A DNA stretch of 64,000 bases, from positions 704,001 through 768,000 of the forward strand of contig CACJOM010000001.1 of NCBI GenBank assembly GCA_902595065.1, given 5' to 3'. The position numbers and the translations under genes are program-made. Below are positions 61,583 to 64,000 of the stretch, piece after piece. The notes beneath the pieces were generated by a model, which worked only from the letters and a program-made list of their open reading frames with translations, did not search any database and was not told the origin of the DNA. This DNA is from an uncultured SAR86 cluster bacterium (GTDB lineage Bacteria; Pseudomonadota; Gammaproteobacteria; Magnimaribacterales; D2472). Positions within the stretch are counted from its first letter, which is position 1, and every line of letters begins with the position of its first letter.

Positions 61583-62254
61583 TTGCATATTTTAATAAAT
61601 GGCTTCAATGGAAATATGGGCAAGGCAATTCAGGCTCAATGCAAAGAGTCTGATATTTTAGTAAGTGACTTTCAAGCTTACGAGAGGGATTTAAGTGACA
61701 TATCTGTTGTAATAGATTTTTCTTCTCCAGATGGGTTTATTGCTTGCATCAATTTTTGTATTGAAAATAGGATACCTTTAATATCTGGAACCACTGGTCT
61801 TTTAGAAGAGCATCTAGCAAAAATTAATACTGCAAAAAAATCTATACCCGTATTGCATGCTTTTAATATGTCACTTGGAATCGCTGATTTAAAAAATTCA
61901 ATAGAGGAATATCTTTCATCAATCAGTATTTCTTCAAAGTGTAAAATTACTGAAATTCACCACATAAACAAAAAAGATTCTCCCTCAGGAACAGCGATAG
62001 AAATTCAAGGGTTTTTAGAAAATTTGCCGCAAGCTAAAATAGATCACCCAATTGATATTCAATCTTATCGAATCGGAAATGTCTTTGGAGTACATAGAAT
62101 TGTTTTTGAAAATTTAGATGGAACAACGACCTTTCAGCATATTGCAAACTCAAGAACTGTCTTTGCAATAGGCGCTCTACAGGCAGCTAGATGGATTTAT
62201 TCCAAGGAAATCGGAGAGTATAGCTTTGCTGACTTCTTGCAAAAAAAGCTTTAA
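61583..62254 (+). CDS. dapB: 4-hydroxy-tetrahydrodipicolinate reductase, compact form
   Basis: DapB reduces the dipicolinate intermediate in lysine and diaminopimelate synthesis. The TTG start is supported by the nucleotide-binding GFNGNMG only six residues in. Catalytic His126/His127 and Lys130 lie in EIHHINKKDSPSGTA, and ISGTTGL is also conserved. The 223 residues are about 50 fewer than in E. coli. The missing part is mainly the segment after the first beta-alpha unit. It is cotranscribed behind dnaJ after 4 bases. Confidence 0.92.
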   Translation: MHILINGFNGNMGKAIQAQCKESDILVSDFQAYERDLSDISVVIDFSSPDGFIACINFCIENRIPLISGTTGLLEEHLAKINTAKKSIPVLHAFNMSLGIADLKNSIEEYLSSISISSKCKITEIHHINKKDSPSGTAIEIQGFLENLPQAKIDHPIDIQSYRIGNVFGVHRIVFENLDGTTTFQHIANSRTVFAIGALQAARWIYSKEIGEYSFADFLQKKL

Positions 62255-62278
62255 TCTGCCCAAACTTTTCTATAGAAT
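62250..62278 (+). promoter_or_regulatory. rpsB promoter
   Basis: TTTAAT (62250-62255) and TAGAAT (62273-62278) are 17 bases apart, followed by ACACAAAC. The ATAGAATAC block is the same as in the S10 promoter (ATAGAATACGCAAC at 30126-30139). The -35 is weak and overlaps the dapB end. Confidence 0.5.
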
Positions 62279-62382
62279 ACACAAACTTTAAATCCCGAAG
62301 GTACCAAGATGATTATTGTTGGGGTGCTCATAAAAATGAGTCAACATTATGAGGTACCGGAGTAATAACCCCGGAGGAAATT
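62279..62382 (+). promoter_or_regulatory. Structured rpsB leader, candidate S2-binding element
   Basis: About 100 untranslated bases precede the GTG. GGTACC occurs twice (62300-62305 and 62353-62358) and can pair with itself. CTCAT/ATGAG (62327-62331, 62336-62340) forms a hairpin. GGGGT (62321-62325) can pair with ACCCC (62368-62372), which touches the Shine-Dalgarno GGAGGA (62373-62378). Such a fold could control ribosome access. In E. coli S2 represses rpsB-tsf through its leader, so the same logic is likely here. Confidence 0.5.
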
Positions 62383-63345
62383 GTGAGTATTGTTTCAATT
62401 AAAGACCTGCTAAATGCAGGCGTTCATTTTGGCCATCAGCAGAGATTTTGGAATCCTAAAATGGAATCATTCATTTTTGATACCAGAAAAAAAATTAGCA
62501 TTATTAATCTTGAGATGACTCAAGAATGTCTTAATGCAGCTGCATCAAAGGCTGAAGAGATTTGCTCTAAAGGAAATAGAATTTTATTTGTCGGTACTAA
62601 ACGCTCTGCATCTAAAACAATCAAAGAGTCCGCATCATCTATTGGCCTGCCTTATATTGATAAAAGATGGTTAGGAGGAACTTTAACTAACTGGAAGACA
62701 ATTCGAGGTTCAATTAGACGACTTTTAGATATTGAAGAGTTGCAGTCGTCAGGAAGAATTAACAAACTTTCCAAAAAAGAAGCAGTTGATATTACTAAAG
62801 AATATGAAAAGTTAGATGCAAGTGTTGGAGGCATCAAGGATATGAAAGGTCTTCCTGATGCTTTGTTTGTTGTCGATGTTGCATATGAAAAAATAGCAGT
62901 TACAGAAGCAAAGAAAATGGGTATCCCAATTATTGCTTTGGTGGACACTAATTCAAATCCAGAGGGGATAGATCACATTATTCCTGGCAACGATGATGCG
63001 ATTAGGTCTATTCGATTGATCACAAAAGTTATCAGTGACGCTTGTGCTAGAGGCCTTGCATCCTCTCAGGGCGGAGCTCTTAACATTCAAACTGATGATG
63101 AGGCTCCAGCTGTAAAAGTTAAAAAGGCTTCAGTAACTTCTGGCAAAGCTTTAAATTTAGTTGAAGAAGCTGAGTTAAGCGAGCCTGAAGAAGATTTGTC
63201 AATTCAGGAAGAGGAAGCAGCTGATGAATCTGCAGAAGATTTAGTTGGGACTGCAGATAAATCAACAGATGAATCTGAGGAAAGTTCTGCTGAAAACCCA
63301 AGCGCATCAGAGGATGTTATCGATGACAGTGAGGAAGAAAAATGA
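62383..63345 (+). CDS. rpsB: 30S ribosomal protein S2 with a long acidic C-terminal tail
   Basis: S2 docks late on the 30S subunit next to S1. The core is normal, with LLNAGVHFGHQQRFWNPKM, RWLGGTLTNWKTIRGSI and DTNSNPEGIDHIIPGNDDAIRS. It starts with GTG behind GGAGGA. At 320 residues it is about 80 longer than E. coli S2 (241). The extra residues form an acidic, low-complexity tail rich in Glu, Asp and Ser (from about 255). The tail could affect S1 or mRNA contacts. Its stop overlaps the tsf ATG by four bases. Confidence 0.96.
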   Translation: MSIVSIKDLLNAGVHFGHQQRFWNPKMESFIFDTRKKISIINLEMTQECLNAAASKAEEICSKGNRILFVGTKRSASKTIKESASSIGLPYIDKRWLGGTLTNWKTIRGSIRRLLDIEELQSSGRINKLSKKEAVDITKEYEKLDASVGGIKDMKGLPDALFVVDVAYEKIAVTEAKKMGIPIIALVDTNSNPEGIDHIIPGNDDAIRSIRLITKVISDACARGLASSQGGALNIQTDDEAPAVKVKKASVTSGKALNLVEEAELSEPEEDLSIQEEEAADESAEDLVGTADKSTDESEESSAENPSASEDVIDDSEEEK

Positions 63346-64000
63346 GCATTAGCGCAAGCCAAGTTAAAGAGCTTAGAGATATGTCTGGCGTAGGCATGAT
63401 GGAATGCAAAAAAGCACTTGTTGAAACAGATGGTGACTTGGAAAAGGCTTTAGATCTCCTTAGGGCAAACAGCTCTCTTAAAGCTGAGAAAAAAGCCTCA
63501 AGGGTTGCTGCCGATGGCGAGGTAAAGATTGCTGAAAATTCTTCATACACCAGTCTTGTAGAAATAAATTCAGAAACTGATTTTGCCGCTAAAGATTCTC
63601 AGTTCAAAGATTTTGCAAATGATGTTGCTGAGCATCTTGCTAACAATCAAATCAAAAATATAACTGATTTAAGTTCGCTATTTGAAGAAAAGAGACAGTC
63701 TTTAATCCAGTCTATTGGAGAGAATATTCAATTAAGAAGACTTCAAACGCTAGAGGTTCCATCTGGAGGTTGCATTGGAGCATATATTCATTCAGATGGA
63801 AGACTGGCTGCTTTAGTTTCTATTGATTCAGACAATAAAGAATTAGCAAAAGATTTAGCTATGCATGTTTCTGCTACCAATCCAAGTTGCCTGCAATCGG
63901 AAGATATTGATCCTGAGTTGCTTGAAAGAGAAAGAGCAATATTTTTAGCACAAGCAGAAGAGTCAGGAAAAGATGCTTCTATCATGGAAAAAATGGTAGA
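63342..64000 (+). CDS. tsf: Elongation factor Ts (3' end outside window)
   Basis: EF-Ts recycles EF-Tu by exchanging GDP. The 219 codons seen begin MSISASQVKELRDMSGVG and hold the UBA-like N-terminal domain with MMECKKALVETDGDLEKA. SETDFAAKDSQF, the EF-Tu contact region, follows. About 60-70 residues should follow past the window. It is translationally coupled to rpsB through ATGA. Confidence 0.97.
   Translation, partial: MSISASQVKELRDMSGVGMMECKKALVETDGDLEKALDLLRANSSLKAEKKASRVAADGEVKIAENSSYTSLVEINSETDFAAKDSQFKDFANDVAEHLANNQIKNITDLSSLFEEKRQSLIQSIGENIQLRRLQTLEVPSGGCIGAYIHSDGRLAALVSIDSDNKELAKDLAMHVSATNPSCLQSEDIDPELLERERAIFLAQAEESGKDASIMEKMV

Overview
The window reads as a gene-dense, AT-rich chromosome segment of a streamlined gammaproteobacterium. 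The gene orders lpxC-secA, rnr-rlmB, uvrA/ssb divergent, fabA-fabB, smpB/ssrA beside ratA-rnfH-bamE and fur, and grpE-dnaK-dnaJ are all gammaproteobacterial. Small spacers, overlapping stop codons, trimmed enzymes and large TonB-dependent receptors suggest an uncultured marine lineage of the SAR86 kind. That last placement is inference from style, not a database match.

Layout. Positions 1-5476 (minus strand) carry rnr, rlmB, lpxC and the first 761 codons of secA. Positions 5510-10845 hold the most accessory part: a 94-residue CxxCH protein and a ZnuD-like receptor with five His/Asp/Glu-rich loops, preceded by an extended -10 promoter lying inside a Zur-like dyad, then a second unrelated TonB-dependent receptor. 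Positions 10846-13946 hold a 69-nt inverted-repeat structure, a small membrane protein, a decayed tRNA-Thr copy, a possible 37-residue membrane peptide, tRNA-Thr(TGT), a secreted protein with an internal duplication, msrA and a one-domain birA.

Positions 13963-43389 are a nearly continuous run of translation and transcription genes: tRNA-Tyr, tRNA-Thr(GGT), tuf, tRNA-Trp, secE, nusG, rplKAJL, rpoBC, rpsLG, fusA, the S10, spc and alpha clusters with secY and rpmJ, then rpoA and rplQ. No tuf follows fusA. Position 43386 onward has uvrA (minus), ssb, then an unusual crotonase, clan-A glycoside hydrolase and CsaA trio, the coupled ispB-fabA-fabB operon (minus), rplU-rpmA-obg, rpsT (minus), tmRNA and smpB (minus), a DUF3429-like membrane protein, a sodium symporter, ratA-rnfH, bamE (minus), fur, grpE-dnaK-dnaJ-dapB, and rpsB with the start of tsf running off the window.

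How it works together. Most of the window is growth-core machinery. Several translation promoters share a good -35/-10 pair followed by a GC-rich discriminator, which fits co-regulation by growth rate. The heat-shock operon has a sigma-32-like promoter. The clearest candidate for a little-described system is the predicted zinc-repressed pair at 5505-8153: a tiny envelope protein with a CxxCH motif and a His-loop outer-membrane receptor. No rRNA, CRISPR array, prophage, insertion sequence or replication origin was seen, and no stretch longer than 300 bases lacks a gene or RNA.
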